This document shows positions 43,673 through 53,525 of a stretch of DNA of 64,000 nt, piece after piece (the first letter of the stretch is position 1; each line of letters begins with the position of its first letter). This DNA comes from JAVJRN01 sp040218415 (lineage in GTDB: Bacteria > Bacteroidota > Bacteroidia > Cytophagales > Cyclobacteriaceae). Where the stretch lies: NCBI GenBank assembly GCA_040218415.1, contig JAVJRN010000067.1:1-64000 (forward strand). Reading direction: 5' to 3'. The position numbers and the translations under genes are program-made. The notes beneath the pieces were generated by a model that saw only the letters and a program-made list of their open reading frames with translations, ran no database searches and was not told the DNA's origin.

Positions 43673-44701
43673 ATGCCCTGGTTTTCATGGCTTCTTTTGC
43701 CTTTTGCTTTAATCTACGAACTAGTTACTAGGTTCAGAAATTACCTTTATGACAAAGGTGTTTTGAAGTCTACGCAATTTGAAACAAATGTAATATCTGT
43801 CGGAAATCTTTCGGTGGGGGGCACAGGAAAAACACCACTCATTGAATATTTAATTCGGTTGATCTCCGATGAGACAAATCATGTGACCACACTAAGCCGA
43901 GGTTATGGTAGAAAAACATTTGGATTTATTATCGCCGGAGAAAACGATGATGCGAATTCCATTGGTGATGAACCCTATATGTACCACAAGAAATTCGGGA
44001 ATGCAATTGGTGTTGCGGTGTGCAAAAATCGTGACTTGGCAATACCTGAAATATTGATTCATCGTCCAGAAACTAACGTTATTCTTTTAGACGATGCATA
44101 TCAGCATCGAATTGTAAAACCTTCCCTCAGTATTTTACTTACCAATTTTTCAAAACCATTTTATAGTGACTTTGTGTTGCCTGTTGGTCGATTAAGAGAA
44201 ATTAGGGCGGGAGCCAAAAGGGCTGACATCATCGTGGTAACGAAGTGTCCAACACTTTCAGAGTCTGATCAAGTGAAAATAAAAAGTGCAATACATGCTT
44301 ATGCATCTTGTCCTGTTTTTTTCTCAGAAATTGGGTATGATCACCCAAAACCAATTTTTAAAGATCAGCCACCCTTAAAGAACAGAGTCATTGGAATATC
44401 AGGTATTGCTCATCCTATTCCTTTTAATCGATATTTACAAAAGAATTATTCCCTAAAATTCACTCATAATTATAGGGATCATCATCGGTTCACCGAATTG
44501 GATGTTCAACATATTATTAATGAGCTGGATGACCACACAAGTTTGATTTGTACAGAAAAGGATGCGGTCAAATTAGAGAAGTTTGAAATATTGAGTAATT
44601 ATTCGGTTTATTACCTGCCAATAACCACACAATTTTTAAAAGAAGAAGCGTTGTTTCAAGCAATGATTAAGAACAGCCTTAAAAGCTTCGATTTTCTTTA
44701 A
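43673..44701 (+). CDS. lpxK: Tetraacyldisaccharide 4'-kinase
   Basis: A 342-residue inner-membrane-associated kinase that adds the 4'-phosphate to the lipid A precursor. One N-terminal hydrophobic helix (WFSWLLLPFALIYELV) anchors it. The modified P-loop ISVGNLSVGGTGKTP, the catalytic/Walker B region VILLDDAYQHRIV and the PVGRLREIRAGAKRADIIVVTK segment are diagnostic. It is of normal family length and implies a Gram-negative outer membrane with lipid A. Confidence 0.97.
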   Translation: MPWFSWLLLPFALIYELVTRFRNYLYDKGVLKSTQFETNVISVGNLSVGGTGKTPLIEYLIRLISDETNHVTTLSRGYGRKTFGFIIAGENDDANSIGDEPYMYHKKFGNAIGVAVCKNRDLAIPEILIHRPETNVILLDDAYQHRIVKPSLSILLTNFSKPFYSDFVLPVGRLREIRAGAKRADIIVVTKCPTLSESDQVKIKSAIHAYASCPVFFSEIGYDHPKPIFKDQPPLKNRVIGISGIAHPIPFNRYLQKNYSLKFTHNYRDHHRFTELDVQHIINELDDHTSLICTEKDAVKLEKFEILSNYSVYYLPITTQFLKEEALFQAMIKNSLKSFDFL

Positions 44702-44716
44702 GAAATCCATTTAGTT

Positions 44717-46591
44717 TTGCGCGTGCAAAAAATTCTTCTGGCAACAAGTTTATTTTTTATTTTCGTAGCTCATGCATCTGCTCAGATTCTTGATGACACT
44801 ACTGAACTTGTCTACGGCGCGGAGACTACAAAAATCCTTTTCGAAAGAGATATAAAATACAATCAGGAAAAACTAAGGCATCCTGACACTACCTTATATA
44901 AGATTGAAAGTTTTGAAGTGATGGATGAAACAGAGCATTACTATCAAGATTTAGGAAATAATGGAACAGCGATGTGGTCTATTTTCTATGAGTTGAATGA
45001 AGACATAGGAAGGTCGAGCGGTTTTAATGCTTATAACAATTATGTCAGGAACTATAAAAACATGCCTTTTCATGATACGAAATCGCCTTTTCTAGATCTT
45101 GAAGTCGTATTCGGAGGTCAAGGAAGGTCGAATGTAGAGCTTGCTTTTTCAAGAAATGTCAACGCTAATTGGAATGTTGGCTTTGATATCAATCGAATAA
45201 CCTCAGATAAGCAAATAGGTACTTTACGTGAAGGTGACAGAAATGTCATCGGTGCAGTTTATGATTTATATAGTTATTACCAACATCCTGAGATTCCTTA
45301 CAAATTGATATTAAGCGTGAGTCAGCTCGATTTTGACATTGCCGAGACTGGAGGCATTCGGGTAGACGAGGATGCTACAAATGAGGATTTATATCTCTAT
45401 TTGGATAGTGATATTCGACTCAACGACGCTACTGCAGAAGAGAAAAGATTGGATTGGCATGCTTATCAAGAGTATGCCTGGACAAAGCCTTTACAGTTTT
45501 ACCATCAGCTGGATTATATGACTCAATCCAGTCGGAATCAGGATTTCGATGATGGTGCGGCCGCTACAGCATATGATACTTATGGCGATTTTTATAGTCA
45601 TTTTTATATAGATGAGGACAGTACTTATTCTCTTTCGGAATGGAGAGAGTTGAGTAATGAACTGGGGATAAAAGGGCAACTTGCCGCCATCTTTTACAGT
45701 GCTTATGTAAAGCATAGATATGTTGATCAGGATTTTTTATACAACGACCCAACCCGACCACAAAATGAATTTTATCTCGGTGGGTATACGCGATTCGACT
45801 GGAAAGACCAGTTTAACGTTTCTGGTCGGGCGGAATTTTTGCAAACTGGAGAATATTATTTTAAAGGGGATATACAGTCAGATTTGATTTTTGGCTCTTA
45901 TACATCCAAAAGGCAAATTCCCGCTTACATTTATCAATCCTATTTTTCCAATCACCGATATTGGGACAATGACTTTAGTTCTTCTTTTACCAATGAGATC
46001 AAAGGAGGGCTTAAAGTTCGCTACAAGAATATTACTTTAATTCCTCAATTGAGGCTATTGTCGAAAGATCGCTTTTTATACTTCGATCAGGCTGGAGATG
46101 CCGCGCAAAGCAGTGGAATTGGCTTATTATCTTCCATTGGTGGAAACGCAAATGTTGTATTATCAACAAACAAAGCATTTAATGAAGCATTTCATTTGGA
46201 AAATGAATTGTATTTCTCGGCAGTTTCTGGCGAGGAATCAGACAAGCTTAGAGTACCCAATGTTTTTTTTAATGGACGATATTTCTGGAGAGGGTTGTGG
46301 TTTAATAACACGATGGGTGTTGAGGTTGGGCTGGATATACAGGCACGTTCTGGGTATAAAGGGATGGCTTATTTTCCTGACATTCAACAATTTGGACTTC
46401 AAGATGATTTTACCATGGAGTCTTTTTTCGCTGCAGATTTTTTCTTTAGTATGAAGGTTAATAATTTCAGCGCGTTTATCAAAGTAACTCACGCCAACCA
46501 GCAGGCGGCTAGTGGCTATTTCGTTACGCCTTACTATCCTGGCTTGCCAAGAGTAATAGATTTTGGAGCAAAATGGATGTTTTTTGACTAA
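44717..46591 (+). CDS. Putative outer-membrane porin (Porin_10-like)
   Basis: About 624 residues with a signal peptide (KILLATSLFFIFVAHASAQ) and a beta-barrel pattern throughout: alternating aromatic and polar strands and a C-terminal strand PGLPRVIDFGAKWMFFD ending in an aromatic residue pair. This matches the Bacteroidota putative-porin family. No ATG is available near the signal peptide: the frame can start at TTG 44717 or GTG 44723, the latter giving a clean QKILLATS start. It lies 15 bp after lpxK, and its stop overlaps miaE by one base. The transported substrate is unknown. Confidence 0.85.
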   Translation: MRVQKILLATSLFFIFVAHASAQILDDTTELVYGAETTKILFERDIKYNQEKLRHPDTTLYKIESFEVMDETEHYYQDLGNNGTAMWSIFYELNEDIGRSSGFNAYNNYVRNYKNMPFHDTKSPFLDLEVVFGGQGRSNVELAFSRNVNANWNVGFDINRITSDKQIGTLREGDRNVIGAVYDLYSYYQHPEIPYKLILSVSQLDFDIAETGGIRVDEDATNEDLYLYLDSDIRLNDATAEEKRLDWHAYQEYAWTKPLQFYHQLDYMTQSSRNQDFDDGAAATAYDTYGDFYSHFYIDEDSTYSLSEWRELSNELGIKGQLAAIFYSAYVKHRYVDQDFLYNDPTRPQNEFYLGGYTRFDWKDQFNVSGRAEFLQTGEYYFKGDIQSDLIFGSYTSKRQIPAYIYQSYFSNHRYWDNDFSSSFTNEIKGGLKVRYKNITLIPQLRLLSKDRFLYFDQAGDAAQSSGIGLLSSIGGNANVVLSTNKAFNEAFHLENELYFSAVSGEESDKLRVPNVFFNGRYFWRGLWFNNTMGVEVGLDIQARSGYKGMAYFPDIQQFGLQDDFTMESFFAADFFFSMKVNNFSAFIKVTHANQQAASGYFVTPYYPGLPRVIDFGAKWMFFD

Positions 46592-47193
46592 TGGAAACAA
46601 CAAATAAAACAACACTAGGCTTAGCACTTCCTACGGATCCTCGATGGGTCAATATCGCCGAAATGAATATTGAAGATATTCTAGTTGATCACGCATATTG
46701 TGAGCAAAAGGCAGCCTCTTCTTGTATTTCTCTCATTGTTCAATTTCCAGATAAGCAGGAGGTGGTAGACGTACTGACTCCAGTTGTGGCCGAAGAATGG
46801 GCACATTTTGAACGAGTCATTGATCAACTCAAAAAGCGTGGCTTCCCTCTAGGCACCAATCGCAGAGATGAATACGTGGTAGAGATTAATAAAATCATAA
46901 AGAAAGGCGGAAGTCGTGATCAACAACTGGTAGAAAAACTTTTGATCAATGCGTTGATTGAGGCCCGCAGTTGCGAAAGGTTCAAATTGCTCTGGAAGAA
47001 TATTGAAGATGAAGAATTGTCAAAGTTTTACTACGAATTGATGGTGTCTGAAGCTGGACATTATCATAATTTCATAGATCTTTCCAAACGATATATGCCG
47101 GAAGAATACGTGATGAAACGTTGGGATGAAATACTAAAAGCAGAAGCTCAAATATTGAAAACCATGGAAGTGAGAGGGGATAGGATGCATTAA
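46591..47193 (+). CDS. miaE: tRNA 2-methylthio-N6-isopentenyladenosine hydroxylase
   Basis: A 200-residue diiron ferritin-like enzyme hydroxylating the ms2i6A base at tRNA position 37. Carboxylate/His iron ligands are seen in DHAYCEQKAASSCI, VAEEWAHFERVI, LINALIEARSCERF and MVSEAGHYHNFI, in the order of the family. It is of normal length. The start codon overlaps the porin stop (TAATG). Presence implies MiaA and MiaB elsewhere and aerobic growth. Confidence 0.95.
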   Translation: METTNKTTLGLALPTDPRWVNIAEMNIEDILVDHAYCEQKAASSCISLIVQFPDKQEVVDVLTPVVAEEWAHFERVIDQLKKRGFPLGTNRRDEYVVEINKIIKKGGSRDQQLVEKLLINALIEARSCERFKLLWKNIEDEELSKFYYELMVSEAGHYHNFIDLSKRYMPEEYVMKRWDEILKAEAQILKTMEVRGDRMH

Positions 47194-47213
47194 TTGCAAG
47201 GCCATTCATAAAA

Positions 47214-47243
47214 AATGCTTCATCCAATGAAGAATGAAGCATT
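47214..47243. terminator. Probable intrinsic terminator after miaE
   Basis: The inverted repeat AATGCTTCAT / ATGAAGCATT with a 10-nt loop is followed by AT-rich DNA. It lies between the convergent miaE and the next minus-strand gene; its U-run is short on the + strand and better on the minus strand. Confidence 0.65.
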
Positions 47244-47455
47244 AAAAAGAATATCAAGAATCTGGGCTGCTAAGTCTTATGAAACAAATCTAATTGAATT
47301 AAGAATTTCATCATAAATCCTATAATAAACAAGTGAATTCAAATTTTTGATGCTCGTTTATTCACGGATTTTTAAAATTCTCGCCATTTTACCAAATCCA
47401 TTTAGAAGAAAAACAGAGGACATGGTCATTTTTCTATGTTTGAATTTACAGGGTA

Positions 47456-48724
47456 TTAAGTCTTTTGTTTTTTCTGTTTTGCGGCAGGAAATAAAATATT
47501 GTTCAGGATCAGTCGGTATCCCGCCGAATTTGGGTGGAGCTGTAGGTCAGTAGGCTGTTCGTTAACGAAATGCTGATAATCTTCAGGATCATGACCGCCA
47601 TAGAAAGTAAAAAACCCTTTTCCAAGCACGCCATGGATATAACGCGCCTCGTCAATGCTTCTATTCTCACCCATAATAACGATATCAGGTTTTACTAAGC
47701 TCTTTTTAAAAGCAGTAGTCTGCCCCATAAACGCAGGAATAATTTGCGTATGATTCTGAGTTAACATCGTAGGTATGGGATCCCACTTTGCAGAAAACTC
47801 AAATAAAGTAAAGAAGTCATTTTGTTGCGTTAGACCTCTTTCTCGCAATTGATTATCGATATTGGAATATTCGTATTCGTATGGATTTCTTTCAAGTTTG
47901 AAATTTTCAAAGGCCAATGTTTTTGAAAAATCTAGCTTTTCTTGTGCTCTTGGATCTGCGGGATCTCCATCGTACATTGATTCGCAAATATCCACACCTT
48001 CAGCCGCCAAGGCGATATCATAAGTATCGGTAGCGGAGCACATGGCAAAAAGAAAACCTCCGCTAGCTACGTAAGCTTTTATTTTCTTGACTATGGCAAG
48101 TTTAAGATGTGAGACTTTCGAAAATCCGTGTTTTTCAGCTGATTCTTCGTACTCTTTTTGCTGCTGTTGGTACCAAGGAAAATGCTTGTAATTCTGATAA
48201 AACTTACCATACTGCCCGGTAAAGTCTTCATGGTGTAAGTGCAACCAGTCGTATTTTGGTAACTCATTATACATCACATCATCATCAAATATTACTTCAT
48301 ATGGAATCTCGGCATAAGTAAGAACCAAGGTTACGGCATCATCCCAAGGCTGCTTACTCTTTGGTGAATAAACGGCAATTTTAGGATGTTTTTCAAGTTT
48401 CATAACGTCCATATTAGAGGCGGGGCTGCCAATTTCATTCAAAATGTTATTGGCTTGGGCATCCGAGATTACTTCGTAGGTTATTCCTCTAATTACACTT
48501 TCGTTCTCAAATCTTTGAAGATATTTCACCATAAAAGCACCCCCTCGGTAATTGAGCAGCCAGTCGACAGGGACTTCTCTTTCCAGCATCCAATAAGTAA
48601 TGCCATATGCCTTTAGATGATTCTTTTGATTTTCGTCCATCGGTATAAGTATATAAGCCGCTTGACTAGAAAAACCATACCCGATAAAGAAAACAAATAA
48701 TAAGATTTTTACTTTCCAACTCAT
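47456..48724 (-). CDS. Conserved exported Bacteroidota protein of unknown function
   Basis: A 422-residue protein with a signal peptide (VKILLFVFFIGYGFSSQA). The mature part starts AYILIPMDENQKNHLKAYGI and contains PVDWLLNYRGGAFMV, KIAVYSPKSKQPWDDAVTLV, YDWLHLHHEDFTGQYG, a Cys in FLFAMCSATDTYDIAL and GKGFFTFYGGHDPEDYQH. These suggest an alpha/beta, glutamine-amidotransferase-like or Rossmann-type fold. Homologues in Bacteroidota are often labelled asparagine synthetase B, but no asparagine-synthetase domain is visible and it carries an export signal, so I do not adopt that name. It is convergent with miaE. Confidence 0.85.
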   Translation of the reverse strand: MSWKVKILLFVFFIGYGFSSQAAYILIPMDENQKNHLKAYGITYWMLEREVPVDWLLNYRGGAFMVKYLQRFENESVIRGITYEVISDAQANNILNEIGSPASNMDVMKLEKHPKIAVYSPKSKQPWDDAVTLVLTYAEIPYEVIFDDDVMYNELPKYDWLHLHHEDFTGQYGKFYQNYKHFPWYQQQQKEYEESAEKHGFSKVSHLKLAIVKKIKAYVASGGFLFAMCSATDTYDIALAAEGVDICESMYDGDPADPRAQEKLDFSKTLAFENFKLERNPYEYEYSNIDNQLRERGLTQQNDFFTLFEFSAKWDPIPTMLTQNHTQIIPAFMGQTTAFKKSLVKPDIVIMGENRSIDEARYIHGVLGKGFFTFYGGHDPEDYQHFVNEQPTDLQLHPNSAGYRLILNNILFPAAKQKKQKT

Positions 48725-48791
48725 AATACTCTTCTACGTTATGTTGATTTGTGGGTTATCAATTAACTTCACCTCAGGCTTAAAGGTAAAA

Positions 48792-50030
48792 ATGAATTTA
48801 AGAGAAAACGTCAAAGAAGGTTTAAAATCAATAGCAGCAAATAAATTAAGGACAATTTTAACTGCATCCATCATTGCTATTGGTATTACTTCGCTAGTTG
48901 GTATCCTCACTGCGATTGAGGGGATCCAATCATCCATCAACAGTAGTTTTTCTAATCTGGGAGCAAATACTTTTGATGTAGAAAGTAAAAGAGCCAATCG
49001 AGGTTCTCGTGGTGGAAAAGATGCAAAAGTGTTTCCAGCGCTGACCTATGATGATTTAACCCGCTTCAAGGAAGGTTTTGATGGGCCAGGTGTTGTAAGC
49101 GTAAATGCTGTGGTGACCTACAATGCGGAAGCTAAAAACGGTAGTAAAATAACCAACCCTAATTGTAGGATCCAGGGAGGTGATTACAATTATTTGTTAG
49201 TGGATGGCTTTGATATTGAGGAAGGACGTGCTTTTTCTCAGTCTGAAGCTGAATATGGCTCTTTAGTGGTGATTATTGGGGCTGATATCCGTGATGCACT
49301 TTTTGATAAAAATGAAAATCCGATCAACAAGAAGATTACCTTTCTTGGGTCTAAGTTTAAAGTCATTGGCCTTTTGGGAACACAAGGAGGGTCTAGTGGG
49401 AATAATAGTGTAGACCGTATGTGTTTGGTGCCAACTTTAACTGCAAGAAAGATTGCGGCAGGAAGGTCGTTAAACTACGAAGCAACCGTCGCAATATCTG
49501 ACCCTACCAAAATTGACCAAGCGGTTGGCATTGCGACAGGACTGATGCGAGCAATACGTAGAGATCCGGTTAAGGAGGAAGATTCTTTTCAAATTCAGGT
49601 AAATAAATCCTTGGCTGAAAGGCTAGGGGAGATAACTGGTTACTTACAGGCCGGAGGTTTTACCATCGGTTTTATAACACTATTAGGGGCTAGTATTGGA
49701 TTAATGAACATTATGCTCGTGTCTGTGACAGAGCGAACAAGGGAAATCGGTGTTAGAAAAGCGCTAGGTGCCACTCCGGCCAAAATCAAACAACAGTTTT
49801 TAATTGAGGCCATTGTGATTTGTCAAATGGGAGGACTTGGAGGGATTATACTTGGCATAGCGATCGGCAATCTTACGTCCATTTTGATAAGCAAAGGCGG
49901 CTTTATCATTCCTTGGTTTTGGATCTTCTTCGGTGTGATGATAGGTATGGCTGTAGGTTTGATTTCAGGTTACTTACCAGCACGCAAGGCAGCTAAATTG
50001 GATCCAATAGACTCTTTAAGGTTTGAGTAA
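48792..50030 (+). CDS. MacB/FtsX-type ABC transporter permease
   Basis: A 412-residue permease. The ATG at 48792 (MNLRENVKEGLKSIAANKLRT) is the standard family start; an upstream frame start is spurious. One N-terminal helix (ILTASIIAIGITSLVGILTAI) is followed by a periplasmic MacB_PCD domain (about 45-270) and three C-terminal helices with the signature VTERTREIGVRKALGATPAKIKQ in the FtsX domain. The ATPase and membrane-fusion partner are not adjacent. Such systems export lipids, peptides or move lipoproteins, or transmit mechanical signals; the substrate is unknown. Confidence 0.93.
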   Translation: MNLRENVKEGLKSIAANKLRTILTASIIAIGITSLVGILTAIEGIQSSINSSFSNLGANTFDVESKRANRGSRGGKDAKVFPALTYDDLTRFKEGFDGPGVVSVNAVVTYNAEAKNGSKITNPNCRIQGGDYNYLLVDGFDIEEGRAFSQSEAEYGSLVVIIGADIRDALFDKNENPINKKITFLGSKFKVIGLLGTQGGSSGNNSVDRMCLVPTLTARKIAAGRSLNYEATVAISDPTKIDQAVGIATGLMRAIRRDPVKEEDSFQIQVNKSLAERLGEITGYLQAGGFTIGFITLLGASIGLMNIMLVSVTERTREIGVRKALGATPAKIKQQFLIEAIVICQMGGLGGIILGIAIGNLTSILISKGGFIIPWFWIFFGVMIGMAVGLISGYLPARKAAKLDPIDSLRFE

Positions 50031-50233
50031 AACCTTGAATAAATTCCTTTTCCTTGTTGATTCCATACCATCTAATAATCGTAAAGCAACTTTACGAGAT
50101 AAATTAGTCATAATTAATTATGTCTCAACAGCTTTTATGAGCTGCTGAAGTTATCAACTTCTGAGATATTCTTATTTTCTTTCTGGATTTTAGCTTAGGA
50201 CGTTTAATTTGTGGCTTTCATTAATTTCAAATT

Positions 50234-50761
50234 ATGTCCGACCTTCACTCAGCATTACTGGCAACCATTAGAAATGTGCCTGATTTCCCTAAAAAGGGAA
50301 TAGTTTTCAAAGACATTACACCTATTTTAAGTGACCCTCATTTGTCCAAAAGAGTCAGCGAGGCATTTCGTGATCATTGGCAAGGACATCAATTGGATGG
50401 CGTAGCAGGGATTGAGTCCCGAGGATTTATTTTTGGCATGCAACTCGCGCAACATCTCGAACTCCCTTTTATTCCAATCAGAAAAAAAGGAAAGCTCCCT
50501 TTTCATACCATAAGTCAAAGTTATAATCTGGAATATGGCACTGCCGAGCTAGAAATCCATACTGACGCTATCAAAGCTGGACAAAGAATCCTAATTCACG
50601 ATGACTTATTGGCCACCGGAGGTACGGCAAACGCTACCGCATCTTTAATTCGAAAGTTGGATGGAGAAGTGGCTGGTTTCAGCTTCTTGGTAGAACTATC
50701 ATTTCTGGCGGGAGCCAGCGACTTGAATAGCGATAATATCCATTCTTTGATTAAATATTAG
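50234..50761 (+). CDS. apt: Adenine phosphoribosyltransferase
   Basis: A 175-residue cytoplasmic purine-salvage enzyme making AMP from adenine and PRPP. Features: the N-terminal IRNVPDFPKKGIVFKDITPIL, GIESRGFIFG, and the PRPP-binding motif RILIHDDLLATGGTANA. It is of normal length. It lies alone before a small lipoprotein gene (5 bp gap), after a 200-bp non-coding stretch in which I see no regulatory element I can name. Confidence 0.97.
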   Translation: MSDLHSALLATIRNVPDFPKKGIVFKDITPILSDPHLSKRVSEAFRDHWQGHQLDGVAGIESRGFIFGMQLAQHLELPFIPIRKKGKLPFHTISQSYNLEYGTAELEIHTDAIKAGQRILIHDDLLATGGTANATASLIRKLDGEVAGFSFLVELSFLAGASDLNSDNIHSLIKY

Positions 50762-50766
50762 GTGTT

Positions 50767-51228
50767 ATGAGGTTCATAGCGCATACCTTTTCTATTGTAG
50801 TTCTTTTTATTTTTCTCATGGGCTGTAAAAGTGAAGAGCCTGAAATAAATGAGTATTTACAGCTCTTAAAAGGTTTGGAAGGATCATATCGCCAAACTTC
50901 GATAGTAAAGGACAACTACACTATGGAAAATTGGAAGAATTTCGGGTTGGATCTTCACTTAGTAAATGACAGCACCTTTAGTTATTTTGCTTATAATATT
51001 CCTTCAGATTCCATCTCTCAATTGACCTGGCCAACAAATGGTTACCTAACGCTTAGACCTGAAGAAGTTAATTATTGGGTAAGAGATGATGGGATATCGA
51101 TGGTTGTGAATTTTGACTCTACGTTGTTTTTCATGTTTTCTTCGAGTCCTTTTGAGGCTCAAAAGCCATGTAATGGCATATGCCCGATTACCGGAATTTG
51201 GACATTCCAACTTGAAAAAAGAGATTAG
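50767..51228 (+). CDS. Hypothetical lipoprotein
   Basis: 153 residues with a lipoprotein signal (MRFIAHTFSIVVLFIFLMGC, Cys in LMGC). The mature part is small and beta-rich, with two cysteines near the C-terminus (KPCNGICPITGIW) that could form a disulfide. I recognise no family. It follows apt by 5 bp and is convergent with the next gene, overlapping it by 4 bp at the stops. Confidence 0.75.
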   Translation: MRFIAHTFSIVVLFIFLMGCKSEEPEINEYLQLLKGLEGSYRQTSIVKDNYTMENWKNFGLDLHLVNDSTFSYFAYNIPSDSISQLTWPTNGYLTLRPEEVNYWVRDDGISMVVNFDSTLFFMFSSSPFEAQKPCNGICPITGIWTFQLEKRD

Positions 51229-51590
51229 TTCTCGAGAATGATAATCTCCTTTGCTCTATCCAAGGCATCAAATCTAATACTCAATCGTAACTGTTTTTCC
51301 ACATTCGAGCAGGTATCTCCGGCTGTTAAGTTATAATGGAAAAATTTTTGGTTTCTGTTGTAAAGTTCGTTCTCCGCAGGCTGACCTAGCAGTTTTTTGA
51401 TAATAGCCTGACCCGAAGATAATAGCAAGATCTCATTAGCCACTATTAATTCTGCCTGTTTTACTTTATCGTCATTACAAGTTGTGATTTCCGTAAGCCA
51501 CGCTTCCTGATCAAATCCTGGAATATCAGCTGTAGTATAGCAGCTGGTGAGGCTTATGAGGACGATTATTCCAATACAATTTTTAATCAT
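51225..51590 (-). CDS. Hypothetical lipoprotein
   Basis: 121 residues with a short lipoprotein signal (MIKNCIGIIVLISLTSC, lipobox LTSC). The mature domain has two further cysteines (ITTCNDDK and GDTCSNVE) and an alpha/beta-looking pattern. No family is recognised. It starts within the end of the sterol-desaturase-like gene (8-bp overlap), so the two are probably translated together. Confidence 0.75.
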   Translation of the reverse strand: MIKNCIGIIVLISLTSCYTTADIPGFDQEAWLTEITTCNDDKVKQAELIVANEILLLSSGQAIIKKLLGQPAENELYNRNQKFFHYNLTAGDTCSNVEKQLRLSIRFDALDRAKEIIILEN

Positions 51591-52809
51591 TGACTATTAC
51601 TTGTTTATCAGGAGTCAAAATTACCCAAATTAAATGCGCAACGCTGATAAAAGTCAGTGGTGCCACAATAAGCGTTATTGTTTCAGTTGGCGTTACAAAA
51701 TAAATCAATAACACAAAAAACAAGTTTCTAACAAACTCGAGCCAAAGCCATTGACGTTTATTCTCAAGTAAAACACCCAAAGTACCAACTGATAAGACAA
51801 TAAAACCAGAAAAAATAAGCTTTGTTTCAAGGGATAGCGTATTTAGTTGAAATAAGAAAGCCGAGGTAACGCCAAGCAGTATCAGGAATTGGAAGACAAC
51901 ATAATAGGCCAGTTTTGGTGATGGATGCAGATCAAATTTGCTGAATCTCAGCTTGTCAACTTCTGACACCTTTTGGTAACCACCCAACTCCGCAGGTCGC
52001 CATCCCGGCTTGTAAGCCAATACTTTCACTTTATTGGAGAATCCACCGGTGTGGTAAACTTGCCTAAACATAGAAATATATGGTTGAAAGTTTAGCCAAA
52101 TTGGATTCCATGATTGTGTGGGTACCGTAACTCCATAGACGGGTTTTTCTTCTTCCTCTTGAAAAGTACCAAAGACTCTATCCCAAAACATGAACACACC
52201 CGCGTGGTTTTTATCAATATATTTTGGGTTTCGGCCATGATGCACTCGGTGATGAGATGGAGTATTGAAGATCCACTCAATAGGTCGCGGTAATTTTTTC
52301 ACCATTTCGGTATGAATCCAAAATTGGTAAATCAGATTTAAGGCTTTTACAAAAAGAAATGAAAGGGTATCGAAACCCAGAAGGGCAAGCGGAACATAAA
52401 ACCATAAGGTCCAGATGTCCAAAGAGCTTTGTCTTAAGGCTACTGAAAAATTGTAATCTTCACTTTGGTGATGTACCACATGCCCTCCATTCCAAAGAAA
52501 ATTAACCTCGTGGCTGGCTCTATGTGCCCAATAGTAGCAAAAGTCCACCCCCAAGAATAATATGATCATCGACCACCAGCTGTCTTGAATATGAAACAAA
52601 GCAAAATGCTCATAGAAAAATTGATAAACGCCAATGGCTAGAATTTTGGTAAATGCACCAGCTATTTGAGAGGTGATCCCACAACTAATGTTGGTAATCG
52701 CGTCGTTGGTTCGGTAAATTTTTCTCTTCGAAAATAATTGAATGATCAATTCAATAATAATCAATGTAAAGTAAAGAGGAATAGATAGGATGACGGGGTT
52801 AATATCCAT
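51583..52809 (-). CDS. Sterol desaturase/fatty acid hydroxylase family membrane protein
   Basis: A 408-residue integral membrane diiron enzyme. The His-box motifs are HRASHEVNFLW, GGHVVHHQSEDYN and PSHHRVHHGRNPKYIDKNHAG, the eight-His pattern of this superfamily. There are about 4 helices before and around the boxes. The C-terminal about 130 residues add three or four more helices, as in alkylglycerol-monooxygenase-like proteins. It hydroxylates or desaturates a lipid; whether sterol, hopanoid, ether lipid or fatty acid cannot be told from the sequence. Confidence 0.9.
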   Translation of the reverse strand: MDINPVILSIPLYFTLIIIELIIQLFSKRKIYRTNDAITNISCGITSQIAGAFTKILAIGVYQFFYEHFALFHIQDSWWSMIILFLGVDFCYYWAHRASHEVNFLWNGGHVVHHQSEDYNFSVALRQSSLDIWTLWFYVPLALLGFDTLSFLFVKALNLIYQFWIHTEMVKKLPRPIEWIFNTPSHHRVHHGRNPKYIDKNHAGVFMFWDRVFGTFQEEEEKPVYGVTVPTQSWNPIWLNFQPYISMFRQVYHTGGFSNKVKVLAYKPGWRPAELGGYQKVSEVDKLRFSKFDLHPSPKLAYYVVFQFLILLGVTSAFLFQLNTLSLETKLIFSGFIVLSVGTLGVLLENKRQWLWLEFVRNLFFVLLIYFVTPTETITLIVAPLTFISVAHLIWVILTPDKQVIVND

Positions 52810-52907
52810 GCCCTAAAAATACACTTTAGGTCAATATACTTTATACTTTTCTCGACGAATTACGGCTGACCATTTGATTCGATGGGGTAAAACAGCTCAA
52901 ATGGGCG

Positions 52908-53525
52908 CTATTCTTTCTCCAGAATTTGAATATTCTCTTCTATTTGTTCAAGATATTTCCCAAAGGCTTTTCGATTCATCCATTTGGTTGTAAAATGCGC
53001 AGCGGGCGTGATGATGACAATACATAAGATTAAGGCCACCCATTGTTCTTTACTTTCCAAAATTGGAATGTCGGCATTTTGAAATTTGAGCCCAACAAAA
53101 AAGCCCGCCGGGGCTGAAATGGGGTAGAGGATAAGTGCAATTATTTCCTCATATTTAATTATTTGAAGTATTTTTTTTCTATAGTTTTTTAGGCCATCGA
53201 GTAGGTTTTGACTCATGTCCATGGTTTTCTTCAAACTTTTATATTCTTTGAAGAGAAAAATTGACCCTATTGTGTATGCTACAACCATCACGCTGATCAA
53301 AACTTGAGAAATAAAAGGATTGGCAAACGGTAGGTAGATTCCTAACAGTGCAAGAAAAAAAACACAAAACCAGAACTTTAAATAGACCTGCTCTTTGATT
53401 TTTTGAATAGCCCCTTTGGATTTTGCCTGAATTATTTCATGAATTTCAAGATCAGTCGACGAGCTGAAATTATTTTTCGCAGCATTTAAGTCGTTCCAAG
53501 CTGATTTTATTTCATCCATTGACAT
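52908..53525 (-). CDS. Membrane protein paired with ECF sigma factor
   Basis: 205 residues with an N-terminal cytoplasmic segment (MDEIKSAWNDLNAAKNN) and about four transmembrane helices in two hairpins (FWFCVFFLALLGIYLPF, VLISVMVVAYTIGSIFLF, IIALILYPISAPAGFFV, WVALILCIVIITPAAHFT). The start overlaps the end of the sigma-factor gene by 14 bp, indicating coupling. By position it would be the anti-sigma or membrane sensor, although no zinc-binding anti-sigma motif is seen. The function is inferred from linkage only. Confidence 0.75.
   Translation of the reverse strand: MSMDEIKSAWNDLNAAKNNFSSSTDLEIHEIIQAKSKGAIQKIKEQVYLKFWFCVFFLALLGIYLPFANPFISQVLISVMVVAYTIGSIFLFKEYKSLKKTMDMSQNLLDGLKNYRKKILQIIKYEEIIALILYPISAPAGFFVGLKFQNADIPILESKEQWVALILCIVIITPAAHFTTKWMNRKAFGKYLEQIEENIQILEKE

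Noticed and set aside
47347..47553. Plus-strand frame of 68 residues
   Set aside because: Its last third is antisense to the conserved exported protein gene, and it has no recognisable features.
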